Shown: piece by piece, positions 55,686 to 64,000 of the stretch
Position numbering within the stretch: the first letter of the stretch is position 1
Layout: every line of letters starts with the position of its first letter
Source of the DNA: DATFDN01 sp963830565
GTDB taxonomy: Bacteria; Pseudomonadota; Alphaproteobacteria; Acetobacterales; Acetobacteraceae
Length of the DNA: 64,000 nucleotides
Reading direction: 5' to 3'
Assembly (NCBI GenBank): GCA_963830565.1
Contig: CAWHMO010000005.1
Coordinates: 496,001 to 560,000 of the forward strand
Notes under the pieces: generated by a model
Told to the model about the DNA's origin: nothing
Seen by the model: the letters and a program-made list of their open reading frames with translations, nothing else
Databases searched by the model: none
Program-made: the position numbers and the translations under genes

Positions 55686-56564
55686 CTAGGAATGCATCTG
55701 CAGCATCGTGCCGCCGAAGGGAACGCCTCCGCGATCGATGGCAACGCCGGTCGGTGTCTGGAAGACCGCGAGATCGAAGCTCGGGCCGCTGGGAGGGGGT
55801 AAGGTTGTCAGGCGGACCGTGTCGATCACGCAGCCGCCCGAGTAGATCGACAGCATATCGTTCTGGTACGTATAGCTGTCGGCATTGGCCAGCCCCTGCA
55901 GATCGACCTCGCCGAACACGCCTAGACCGATCGCGCCGCCGAACTCGTCCGGCTGATCGACCCGCACATGCGAGACGAGCCCGCGGCCAGGGTCTCCGGT
56001 GACGTCGACGGTCTGACCGCGCGACACCGAGCCGCCGAATTCCAAATTCCCGCTCGAACCCTGAGCCGTCCCGACGGTGAACGTCCCTTTGCCTCTTACG
56101 TCGGTATCAAGAATGACGTTGCTGCCGGCGAACTGGCTCAGCCCGTTGTTCACGAAGCGCGAATTGTCGCCGCCGTTGATGGTCACACCGCCGAAGGTCA
56201 TGGCGAAGGCGCCGGTCAGGCTCGCGCAGTTGACCAGGTTGACCGTCATCCCGAGAGTGCTTGGAAACTCCGTAAGTACGTTGACCGTGTCGGTGCCCTT
56301 GACGTTGACGGTAACCTGGTCGTCCGACTCCTGCGCTATGTCCAGCGACGCGCTGGCCTGATGCGACAGGTTCAGCGTCACGGTCGCGGATGTCTGGTTG
56401 GCGCCGATCACCAGGGCATCCCCCGCGAGATTGTTGTCGCGGATGTTCATCGTCCCGCTCAGCATAGTCAGCGTGTCCCCAGGCTGCGGCACGCCGTTCG
56501 GGGACCAGTTGTTTGGGTTGCGGGCGCTATCGTTGACGCCTCCAACCCATGTTCTGTCCGCCAT
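55686..56564 (-). CDS. hypothetical beta-rich repeat protein (paralogue A)
   Basis: 292 residues starting MADRTWVGGVNDSARNPNNWSPNGVP, with a strong GGAGGAA ribosome site. The sequence alternates Gly/Asn turns with short hydrophobic strands ('TLNLSHQASASLDI', 'VNVKGTDTVNVL', 'LEFGGSVSRGQTVDV', 'VFGEVDLQGLANADSY'), like a beta-helix or pectin-lyase-like fold. No signal peptide or Cys pair; it could use non-Sec export. 'NPNNWSP' resembles the opening of autotransporter-like extracellular modules. Function unknown. Strong paralogue of the next gene. Confidence 0.75.
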   Translation of the reverse strand: MADRTWVGGVNDSARNPNNWSPNGVPQPGDTLTMLSGTMNIRDNNLAGDALVIGANQTSATVTLNLSHQASASLDIAQESDDQVTVNVKGTDTVNVLTEFPSTLGMTVNLVNCASLTGAFAMTFGGVTINGGDNSRFVNNGLSQFAGSNVILDTDVRGKGTFTVGTAQGSSGNLEFGGSVSRGQTVDVTGDPGRGLVSHVRVDQPDEFGGAIGLGVFGEVDLQGLANADSYTYQNDMLSIYSGGCVIDTVRLTTLPPPSGPSFDLAVFQTPTGVAIDRGGVPFGGTMLQMHS

Positions 56565-56595
56565 GGCAATTCCTCCCGTTCGCTCGATTATCGTT

Positions 56596-57477
56596 CTACG
56601 AATGCATCGGCAGTGGCGTGCTGCCAAAGGCAATCGCTCCACGATCAATGGCGACGCCGGTCGATGTCCGGGAGACCGTGACGTCGAATGTCGGCCCGCC
56701 GAAAGGGGGTGGCGGAGCTGTCAGGCGCAGCGTGTCGATTACTTTGCAGCCCGAATAGATTGACAATATGTCGTCTCTGAGCTGGTAGCTGTCGGCGTTG
56801 GTCAAGCCCACCAGATCAACCTCACCGAACACCCCTAGCGTGACCGCGGCTTTGAATTCTTCGGGCTGATCGACCTGGACGCGTGCAACGATGTCGCGAT
56901 CCTCCTCTCCCGTTACGGACACGTCTTGGCCCCGCGAAACCGAACCGCCAAACTCCAGCGGACCACCAGCTGACTGATTACCTGTAAGTGTAATGCTACC
57001 CTTGCCCACCACGCTGGTGTCGAGCTTGACGCTGGTGCCCTCGAACAGGCTCGAACCGTTGTTCACGAAGCGCGAGCCGTCGCCGCCGGTGAGGGCCACT
57101 CCCCCGAACGTCATGAGGAAGGCGCCGGTCAGACTGGCATGATCAGCCAGATCGACAGTCAACTGTAGACCGCCCGGAGCTTCGTGATTCACATTCAGCG
57201 TGTCGGAACCCTTGACATTGATGGTGACATCGGCGCTCGCACCCAGCGCGAGGCCCAGTGACGCCGTGGCGTGATGCGACAGGTTCAGCGTCCCGGTAGC
57301 CAACGTTTCATCCGTGCCGAATACCACGGTGCCTCCGGCGAGATCGTTGTCGCGGATATTCATCATCCCGCTCTGCATCGCGAGCGTGTCGCCCGGCACT
57401 GGCACGCCGGTCGGCGACCAGTTGTTCGGGTCGCGGGCGCTATTGTTCTGGGCGCCCGTCCAGGTCCGGTCCGTCAC
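56596..57477 (-). CDS. hypothetical beta-rich repeat protein (paralogue B)
   Basis: 293 residues with a GTG start. Co-linear with paralogue A over its full length: same opening (T-D-R-T-W ... N-P-N-N/D-P-N-N-W-S-P), 'LNLSHHATASLGLA', 'KGSDTLNV', 'LEFGGSVSRGQDVSV', 'LGVFGEVDLVGLTNADSY' and the identical ending style ('TGVAIDRG...PMHS'). The tandem arrangement with a 31-base gap shows a local duplication. Function unknown, probably the same structural role as its neighbour. Confidence 0.75.
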   Translation of the reverse strand: MTDRTWTGAQNNSARDPNNWSPTGVPVPGDTLAMQSGMMNIRDNDLAGGTVVFGTDETLATGTLNLSHHATASLGLALGASADVTINVKGSDTLNVNHEAPGGLQLTVDLADHASLTGAFLMTFGGVALTGGDGSRFVNNGSSLFEGTSVKLDTSVVGKGSITLTGNQSAGGPLEFGGSVSRGQDVSVTGEEDRDIVARVQVDQPEEFKAAVTLGVFGEVDLVGLTNADSYQLRDDILSIYSGCKVIDTLRLTAPPPPFGGPTFDVTVSRTSTGVAIDRGAIAFGSTPLPMHS

Positions 57478-57608
57478 GGCCGTTCACTCCCCATTTTAGG
57501 GCTTGGCCGACAGATTTCCTAAGATCAGCCTGCTAAACCGTTCGGAGATTGCGCTTTCCCGGGGGGTTCTTTCAATTAAACTCACCGGGTAGCGAGCGCA
57601 ATGCGCTT

Positions 57609-58726
<1,118 letters not shown>

Positions 58727-58730
<4 letters not shown>

Positions 58731-60454
58731 GACACGCGTCCGGAGAGGCCGCGCGTCGCCCTGAACAGCACGATTACGGCAATGAACACGGTGGCCGTTT
58801 GCAGCAGCGCCATTGCCGCCGAAAGCTCGGAGCTGGAGCTGAGCCAAGCATTGGTGATTGCCGGGGCAATCACCTTCGAGTTCGGCCCCATAAGGAAGAT
58901 CGAGACGCCAAGCTCGCGCACGCTGGCGATAAAGATGAGCAGCCAGCAGGCGGCGAGACCAGGGCGCAGCAGCGGCAGGCTGATCGTGCGCATCCGCTGC
59001 CCCCAGGAGGCGCCGCAGACTTGCGCGCACTCGTCGAGACTGAGGTCGATCTGCATCACGACGCCGGCCAGGGTGCGCAGGCCGAGCGGGATGAACACCG
59101 TGAAGTAGGCGAGGCCGAGCAGCCAAATCGTGCCGTAAAGCGGGATGGGGATGGTGATCCAGGCCCAGAGCAACCCGAGCCCGAAGACCAGGCGCGGGAC
59201 GGCCTGCGGCACCATCATGACGTACTCGGCGAGCCCCCGCCCCGGCATCCGCGAGCGGTAGATGATCCACACCAGGACACCGAACACGACCGACCCGATC
59301 GTCGCGACCGAGAGCCCGAGTTCCAGGCTGTTGGTGAACGCCGATCCGAGCGTGCCCATCTGCAACGCGGTCCGGTAGTTGGCCGCGGTGAAGATGCTCT
59401 CGCTCAGCACCACCGTCGCGAATTGCTGGAAGGAGGTGAGCAGCAGCGCCGCCAGGGGCAGGATCACCGCGACGGCGATATAGCTCCAGCAGACCGCCAG
59501 CAGAATCCAGCGCAGCCACCCCACCTCGATCGGGCGCGGGCGGAACGCCTTGCCGGAGATCGTGGCGTAGCTGCCGCCGCGCAGGATCAGCTTGGAGAGA
59601 GTGAGCGTGACCAGCATCACGCCGAACAGCGACAAGCCGAGCGCGGCGGCGCGGCCGTAATCGGGCGGGAAGGACAGCGTCGCCTCCCAGATCGCCGTCG
59701 TCACCACGTAGAAGCGACCGGGGATGCCGAGCACGAAAGCGGCGGCGAAGGCGCCGAGCATCTCGGCGAAGACGAAGACGGTGGCACTGAGCACCGCAGG
59801 CAGCATCAGCGGCAGCGTGATCCGCAGCGCCGTGCGTGCCTTGCCGCCGCCGAGCACGCGCGAGCTTTCCTCGAGCGACGGGTCCATCGACTTCATCGCA
59901 GCCGAGATCATCACGAAGGCGACCGTGCCCTCGAACAGCGCCATGACCCAGGCGATGCCAAGCGGCGAGTAGACGTCGAGCAGATCGCCGCGGCCGCCGA
60001 GCAGGCGCCAGAGCTGGTTGAGCAGCCCGCTCTTCGGCCCGGCCAGGATGCCCCAGGCGAGCGCGCCGACCAGGGGCGTCATGTAGTAGGGCAGCTCCAT
60101 GAGCCGCTCCAGGCGGCGCCCGCCGGGGATCATGGTGCGGGTCAGGATCCAGGCGAGCAGGAAGCCGGCGGCAATCGCCATTGCCGTCGCCAGCCCCGCG
60201 ACCAGCGCGGTGTTTCCCAGCACGCGGGCCTCGCCGGCCAGCCCGGCGTAATTAGCGAAGCCGAAGGCCGTTGGCGGGAATGCCTCGGGGTCGCCGACAT
60301 TGAGCGACTGCAAAACCAGGAACAGCACCGGATAGAGGACCAGGCCGCCGCAAATCAGCACCAGAAGCGGCGCGAAGAGCCGGCCCAGGCCGAGGAGCCC
60401 GAGCCGTGTCCGGACGGTGGGGCGGCCCGGCAGAGACGCGGCGGCCTGGCTCAT
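58727..60454 (-). CDS. ABC transporter permease, two fused domains (FbpB/ThiP type)
   Basis: 575 residues with two copies of the binding-protein-dependent permease domain, each with an EAA loop ('EESSRVLGGGKARTALRITLPLMLP' and 'DECAQVCGASWGQRMRTISLPLLRPG'). About 12 helices. The fused form is typical of iron(III), thiamine and 2-aminoethylphosphonate importers. Sits between the solute-binding protein (15-base gap) and the ATPase. Confidence 0.9.
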
Positions 60455-60469
60455 CTCCGTGTTCCGCTG

Positions 60470-61540
60470 TCAGCGCAAGCCCGTCATCTGGTCCCAGAAT
60501 CGCGCGAACTCCGTCCGGGTCGCAAGGAACTTGTTCCAGTCGGCGGGGAACAGCAGCTTGAGCTGCCCCGGCTTCACCCCGCCCGCCGGCGGCGGCACGT
60601 CGTCGCGCGCCGAGTTCAGGAACAGCGCGTCGCCATAGGCCTTCTGTCCGGGCACCGAGAGGAACCAGTCCATGAACAACTGCGCCGCCGCCGGATGCGG
60701 CGCGTCGGCGACCAGCCCCCAGGTCTCCGGCCCGGCCGGCAGCCCGGCCTCCGGGTAGACGAAGGCGATCGGCGCGCCCTTCGCCTTGAATTGCAGGTAG
60801 CCCGAGTACTGCGCCGTGTCGATGATCTTGTCCTGGCCGTTCACCGCGCGATCATATTGCTGCACATAGGAATCGAAAGCGCGCGGCTTCAGCTTGGCAA
60901 ACTTCTCCCAATAGCCGTCGCCCAGCACCTGGCGTAGCTCGTACCAGGTCTCGTGCTGAAGGCCCGAATTGGAGACCTTCACGCTGACGCTGTTCGCCCA
61001 TTTCGGGTCGAGCACGTCTTCCCAGGTCTTCGGCGCCTGGTCTGGCGGCACGACCTTGGGGTTGTAGGCGATGCCCGCCATGATGATGGCGCCCCAGGTC
61101 CAGAACCCCTCCGGCGAGCTTTTGTAGTCGGGCTTGTAAGCCGCCATTTCCGGCGAGACATACTGGAAGTAGCCGCCGCGCTTCTGGAAATCGAGCACGA
61201 AACCCATGTCGGAGAGTTGCATCGCGTCCACCTGGTAGGAGTGGGCGCGACGCTCGGAGATCACCTTGGCATAGAGCGCGCCGGCCTGGAGGCGCAGATA
61301 GTTGGTCTTGATCTTCGGGAATGCCTTGTTGAAGGCGGCGAGCGTCTTCGCCGTGCCGTCCTCGGGGTCGGTCGAGTAGACGACGAGCGCGCCTTCCTGT
61401 TCGGCCTTGGCGACGTCGGCGCAGGTCTTGAACCCGTCCATCTGGCGCGGGTTCGGACAAGCCTTCGCCGTAAGCAAGCCGGCGCAGAGCGACAGGCCGC
61501 CGGCAAGGGCAAGCACTCTCGCCAGACGTGACGGGACCAT
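60470..61540 (-). CDS. extracellular solute-binding protein of ABC importer
   Basis: 356 residues with a Sec signal peptide (residues 1-27, 'LALAGGLSLCAGLLTAKA'). The mature protein follows the FbpA/SBP_bac_6/8 pattern: 'EGALVVYSTDPEDGTAKTLAAFNKAFPKIKTNYLRL', 'GIAYNPKVVPPDQAPKTWEDVLDPKW', 'GAPIAFVYPEAG' and 'AAQLFMDWFLS'. The ligand is not deducible; the adjacent amidohydrolases make an organic acid or aromatic compound as plausible as iron. Confidence 0.88.
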   Translation of the reverse strand: MVPSRLARVLALAGGLSLCAGLLTAKACPNPRQMDGFKTCADVAKAEQEGALVVYSTDPEDGTAKTLAAFNKAFPKIKTNYLRLQAGALYAKVISERRAHSYQVDAMQLSDMGFVLDFQKRGGYFQYVSPEMAAYKPDYKSSPEGFWTWGAIIMAGIAYNPKVVPPDQAPKTWEDVLDPKWANSVSVKVSNSGLQHETWYELRQVLGDGYWEKFAKLKPRAFDSYVQQYDRAVNGQDKIIDTAQYSGYLQFKAKGAPIAFVYPEAGLPAGPETWGLVADAPHPAAAQLFMDWFLSVPGQKAYGDALFLNSARDDVPPPAGGVKPGQLKLLFPADWNKFLATRTEFARFWDQMTGLR

Positions 61541-61555
61541 GCTTTCTCCGATGTC

Positions 61556-62659
61556 TCAGGCAAGCCGATAGGCGGCGCGGGCGTTCTCGGAGAAGATCAT
61601 GCGCTGCTCCGATTCGCTCAGCGGGACTTTGAAGGCGAGCCGGGGATCATCCATGTCCCAATGTGGGTAGTCGCTCGAGAACACGATGCGGTCGCGGCCG
61701 AGCCAGTCGAGAACGGCGCGCATGTCGGCGGCGCGCTCCGGCTCGACGATCGGCTGTGTGGCGAACCACACGCCTTCGCGCACGTACTCCGAGGGCGGGC
61801 GCTTCACATGCGGCACCTCGCGGCGCATCCGCGCCCATTGCCGATCCATCCGCCACAGCAGCGGCGGCGCCCAGCCGAACCCGCCTTCGATCAGCACCAC
61901 GCGCAGACCGGGGAAGCGCTCGAAGGCGCCTTCGAAGACCAGGCTGGTGAGCAGGGACTGCATGACCGACGCGCCGCCCTGATGGTCCTCGATATAGAAG
62001 GATGGCCAGCCGCCGCTGGTCATCGGGACACCGTTGGCCCCGCCCGCATGGACGCCGATGGGCAGCCCGGCCTCGGTGGCCGCGGCGAGGATCGGCCAGT
62101 AGCGCTTGCGGCCCAGCGGCTCGGTGGTGCGGGCGCTGATGAACACGGAGGCGAAGTCGCGGCGCGAGGCGCAGCGCCTGATCTCCGCGACTGCGGCTTC
62201 GGCGTCGTCGCAGGCGAGGGTGATGGAGGCGCGCAGCCGCGGCTCGGGCTCGGTCCACTCCGCCACCTGCCAATCGTTCAGCGCCGTGCAGACCGCCGCG
62301 CCGAACTCGAGGTTGCGCTCGTCCTTGCCGCTGGGGGACAGCACCTGAAGGATGCCGGTATCGACGCCGTAGACGTCGAGGTGCTGCTGGCGCATGAAAT
62401 CGAGATCCGAGCCCGGCGGCAGCCCACCGGGGGGCCAGGCGTCGCGCCGGGAGAGCGCCGGCGTCGCCTTCGGATAGGCCGGGCTGTTCAGGAACGCCCC
62501 GCGCGAGCGGAAGCCCAGCGTCTCAAGCTCCTCCCTCCAGCGTCGGGGCAAATAGGGGTGCAGCGCATCGGTCGAACGCAGGACCGGGTGGATGTCGCAA
62601 TCCACCAGCGCCAGGCGCGAAGCGGGCGCTTGCTCTCGCTCCAGCAGGGTTTGGCTCAT
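61556..62659 (-). CDS. amidohydrolase-2 family (ACMSD-like) metal-dependent hydrolase A
   Basis: 367 residues. The TIM-barrel metal motif is 'VDCDIHPVLRS' near residues 18-28, with 'IGVHAGG', 'VVLIEGGFGWAPPLLWRMDR' and 'IVFSSDYPHWDMDDP' (final Asp ligand). Relatives include amino-carboxymuconate-semialdehyde decarboxylase and aromatic-acid decarboxylases. A paralogue is directly upstream, and the two overlap by 4 bases. Leads into the transporter genes, so probably handles the imported compound. Confidence 0.87.
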   Translation of the reverse strand: MSQTLLEREQAPASRLALVDCDIHPVLRSTDALHPYLPRRWREELETLGFRSRGAFLNSPAYPKATPALSRRDAWPPGGLPPGSDLDFMRQQHLDVYGVDTGILQVLSPSGKDERNLEFGAAVCTALNDWQVAEWTEPEPRLRASITLACDDAEAAVAEIRRCASRRDFASVFISARTTEPLGRKRYWPILAAATEAGLPIGVHAGGANGVPMTSGGWPSFYIEDHQGGASVMQSLLTSLVFEGAFERFPGLRVVLIEGGFGWAPPLLWRMDRQWARMRREVPHVKRPPSEYVREGVWFATQPIVEPERAADMRAVLDWLGRDRIVFSSDYPHWDMDDPRLAFKVPLSESEQRMIFSENARAAYRLA

Positions 62660-63768
62660 GGCCTTGTCTCCTTCAGCCGGGTGTATGTCGCGAGCGGGTT
62701 TCGCACGGCGAGCTTCTCGATCAGGTGCGCGGGGAATCCCGCCGGCAGCGCGTCCTCGGCATCGAAGTGCCAATGCGGGTAGTCGGTCGAGAAGAGCAAC
62801 ATCTCGTCCGACCCGATCTGGTCCAGCACGCGCGCCAGTTCCGTCGGGTCGGGTGGGCCGTCGAAGGGCTGCACGGTCAGGCGTACCTGGTCGCGCACCA
62901 TCGCGGCGGGCGGCCGGTCGAGCCAGGGCACCTCCATCCGCAACCCGCGCCACTCCTTGTTGGCATGCCAGAGAAAGGACGCCAGCCAGGTGACGCCGGA
63001 TTCGATCAGCACCACGCGCAGGCGGGGGAACTTGGTGAACACGCCTTCGGCGATCAGACTCATGAGCTGGGTCTGGAACGCGGCGGCGTTGCCGACATAA
63101 TCCTCCACCAGATAGGAGGGCCAGCCGGTGGTGGTCGGGGGATTGTGATGGCTGCTGCCGGCGTGCAGCCCCACGGGCAGGCCATGGCGTTCCGCCGCGG
63201 CGTAGATCGGCCAGTAGAGGCGCCGACCGAGCGGCATGTCGCCGCTCACCAGCATCAGCACCTGGACGAAGCGCGGATCGGCAGCACGACGCTCGATCTC
63301 CGCCACCGCGAGGTCCGGGCTGCGCGCCGCGACCACGATGGAGGCGCGCAGCCGGGGATCGCGGTCCAGCCACTCCCGCGCGATCCAGGAGTTCACCGCG
63401 CCTGCCAGGGCCGCACCCATGTCCTCGCTGAACATGGCCAACGCACCGTGGAGGCAATTGAGAATCGCGCAGCGGGTTCCCCATGGGTCCAGCGCCTCGG
63501 CCTGGAGCGAGGACAGCTTCGTGCCCGCGCGTCCGCCGGTGGGTCGCCAATCGGGACGGGCGCTGAGGGGGGCGTTCGGGGGATAAAGCGGCAGGTCAAG
63601 CCCGTCGATCCCGCGCGCGACCATCGCCTCGCGCCAGTGGTCGTCGAGGTAGGGCAGAAGGTCGGCGGTCCTCGGCGGCGCCGGATGCACGTCGCAGTCG
63701 ATCGGGCCGAGATCGCGCAGAGCCAGGAGGCGCGCTTCGGGTTGCGACAGGGGTAATTCAGTGTGCAT
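62656..63768 (-). CDS. amidohydrolase-2 family (ACMSD-like) metal-dependent hydrolase B
   Basis: 370 residues from ATG 63768 (MHTELPLSQPEAR); a longer start at 63804 is possible. Motifs 'IDCDVHPAPP', 'VGLHAGSSHHN', 'RVVLIESGVTWLASFLWHAN' and 'LLFSTDYPHWHFDAEDA' parallel those of hydrolase A. The pair may form a hetero-oligomer or act on successive intermediates. It is the first gene of the five-gene minus-strand operon; the promoter should lie in 63769-63870. Confidence 0.87.
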   Translation of the reverse strand: MHTELPLSQPEARLLALRDLGPIDCDVHPAPPRTADLLPYLDDHWREAMVARGIDGLDLPLYPPNAPLSARPDWRPTGGRAGTKLSSLQAEALDPWGTRCAILNCLHGALAMFSEDMGAALAGAVNSWIAREWLDRDPRLRASIVVAARSPDLAVAEIERRAADPRFVQVLMLVSGDMPLGRRLYWPIYAAAERHGLPVGLHAGSSHHNPPTTTGWPSYLVEDYVGNAAAFQTQLMSLIAEGVFTKFPRLRVVLIESGVTWLASFLWHANKEWRGLRMEVPWLDRPPAAMVRDQVRLTVQPFDGPPDPTELARVLDQIGSDEMLLFSTDYPHWHFDAEDALPAGFPAHLIEKLAVRNPLATYTRLKETRP

Positions 63769-63877
63769 GAGCGATGCGCCTTCCGGGTGACGCCGCGCAT
63801 ACACAACTGAACTTGGCAGGGAGCGTCAACCCGCGGGGGTCGAGGAAGCCGCGGGAGAGGTTATCCAGGACGGCCGA

Positions 63878-63911
63878 GGGCCGCTCCGCCGCTGATGCGG
63901 CGGAGCGGCCC
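63878..63911 (-). terminator. strong hairpin, 15-bp stem with TGAT loop
   Basis: Perfect arms GGGCCGCTCCGCCGC (63878-63892) and GCGGCGGAGCGGCCC (63897-63911), loop TGAT. It lies 16 bases beyond the stop codon of the partial minus-strand gene and upstream of the hydrolase operon. No T-tract on either side, but the stem is very stable. Confidence 0.8.
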
Positions 63912-63926
63912 GAGCCGAACACCGGG

Positions 63927-64000
63927 TCAGGCGAAGTGGACTTGGGTCGTGTCGAAGGATCGCACCCCCTGGATGTCGATGCCGCCGCCGTTGCCGAAGG
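63927..64000 (-). CDS. 3' end of an unidentified gene, truncated by window edge
   Basis: The minus-strand frame open to the window edge ends ...FGNGGGIDIQGVRSFDTTQVHFA-stop (TGA at 63929-63927). The Gly-rich opening and strand-like ending resemble extracellular beta-structured proteins. Too little is visible for identification. Support for coding is the strong terminator placed just after the stop. Confidence 0.45.
   Translation of the reverse strand, partial: FGNGGGIDIQGVRSFDTTQVHFA

Noticed and set aside
58799..60937. 712-codon plus-strand open frame opposite the permease and binding-protein genes
   Set aside because: Gln/Arg/Glu/Asp-rich antisense frame of membrane-helix codons; typical GC-skew artefact.

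Overview
This is a GC-rich chromosomal window from an alphaproteobacterium, most likely a member of the Acetobacteraceae or a close relative. Three things suggest this: the nuoLMN-coaX-rnj-DUF1467-proS-lolCD order, a short alphaproteobacterial-type prolyl-tRNA synthetase, and a hopanoid transporter (HpnN). Genes are tightly packed with many 4-bp stop/start overlaps. I saw no rRNA, tRNA or CRISPR array.

Layout. 1-10.9 kb is a conserved core: the end of the respiratory complex I operon, pantothenate kinase, RNase J, a small membrane protein, ProRS and the lipoprotein-release transporter. 10.9-16.6 kb is an accessory patch: a repeat-containing papain-like protease gene and an XRE/MmyB-type regulator gene are each broken by a copy of the same IS630-family element, one truncated and one intact, in opposite orientation, with a 32-bp perfect palindrome and two small genes between them. 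16.6-31.6 kb holds mixed housekeeping and transport genes: two DHA2-type MFS exporters, an LVIVD-repeat protein, DnaE, a quinone oxidoreductase, Ogt, a divergent PEP-carboxylase-like protein, a DUF255 thioredoxin-like protein and a DUF4142 protein.

32.9-41.6 kb is the most interesting region. Eight co-directional, mostly overlapping genes encode a CgeB-like glycosyltransferase, a sugar nucleotidyltransferase, a methyltransferase, a glycoside-hydrolase-like TIM barrel in apparently permuted order, a PIG-L deacetylase, a GT4 glycosyltransferase, a GNAT-fold transferase and a second methyltransferase. They meet, tail to tail, a histidine phosphatase and an actinobacterial-looking inositol-3-phosphate synthase. 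The enzyme classes parallel the inositol-GlcN part of mycothiol synthesis, without a recognisable cysteine ligase. I infer an unknown inositol-linked glycoconjugate.

41.8-51.5 kb carries a disordered Ser/Gly/His-rich protein, a MetE-like methyltransferase, HpnN, an OpgC-SGNH fusion, FlhG/FlhF, HemW and a YbaK-type deacylase. 51.7-55.7 kb looks like a GDP-D-rhamnose module (Gmd, Rmd-like reductase, large glycosyltransferase). 55.7-57.5 kb has two tandem paralogues of unknown beta-rich proteins. 57.6-63.8 kb is one minus-strand operon: two amidohydrolase-2 enzymes followed by a complete ABC importer. The window ends inside another minus-strand gene, preceded by a strong terminator hairpin.

Quality note. 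Seven genes carry a total of nine apparent frameshifts, and each is repaired by removing exactly one extra base. This one-sided pattern suggests residual single-base insertion errors in the assembly rather than genuine gene decay, so those genes are probably intact in the organism.
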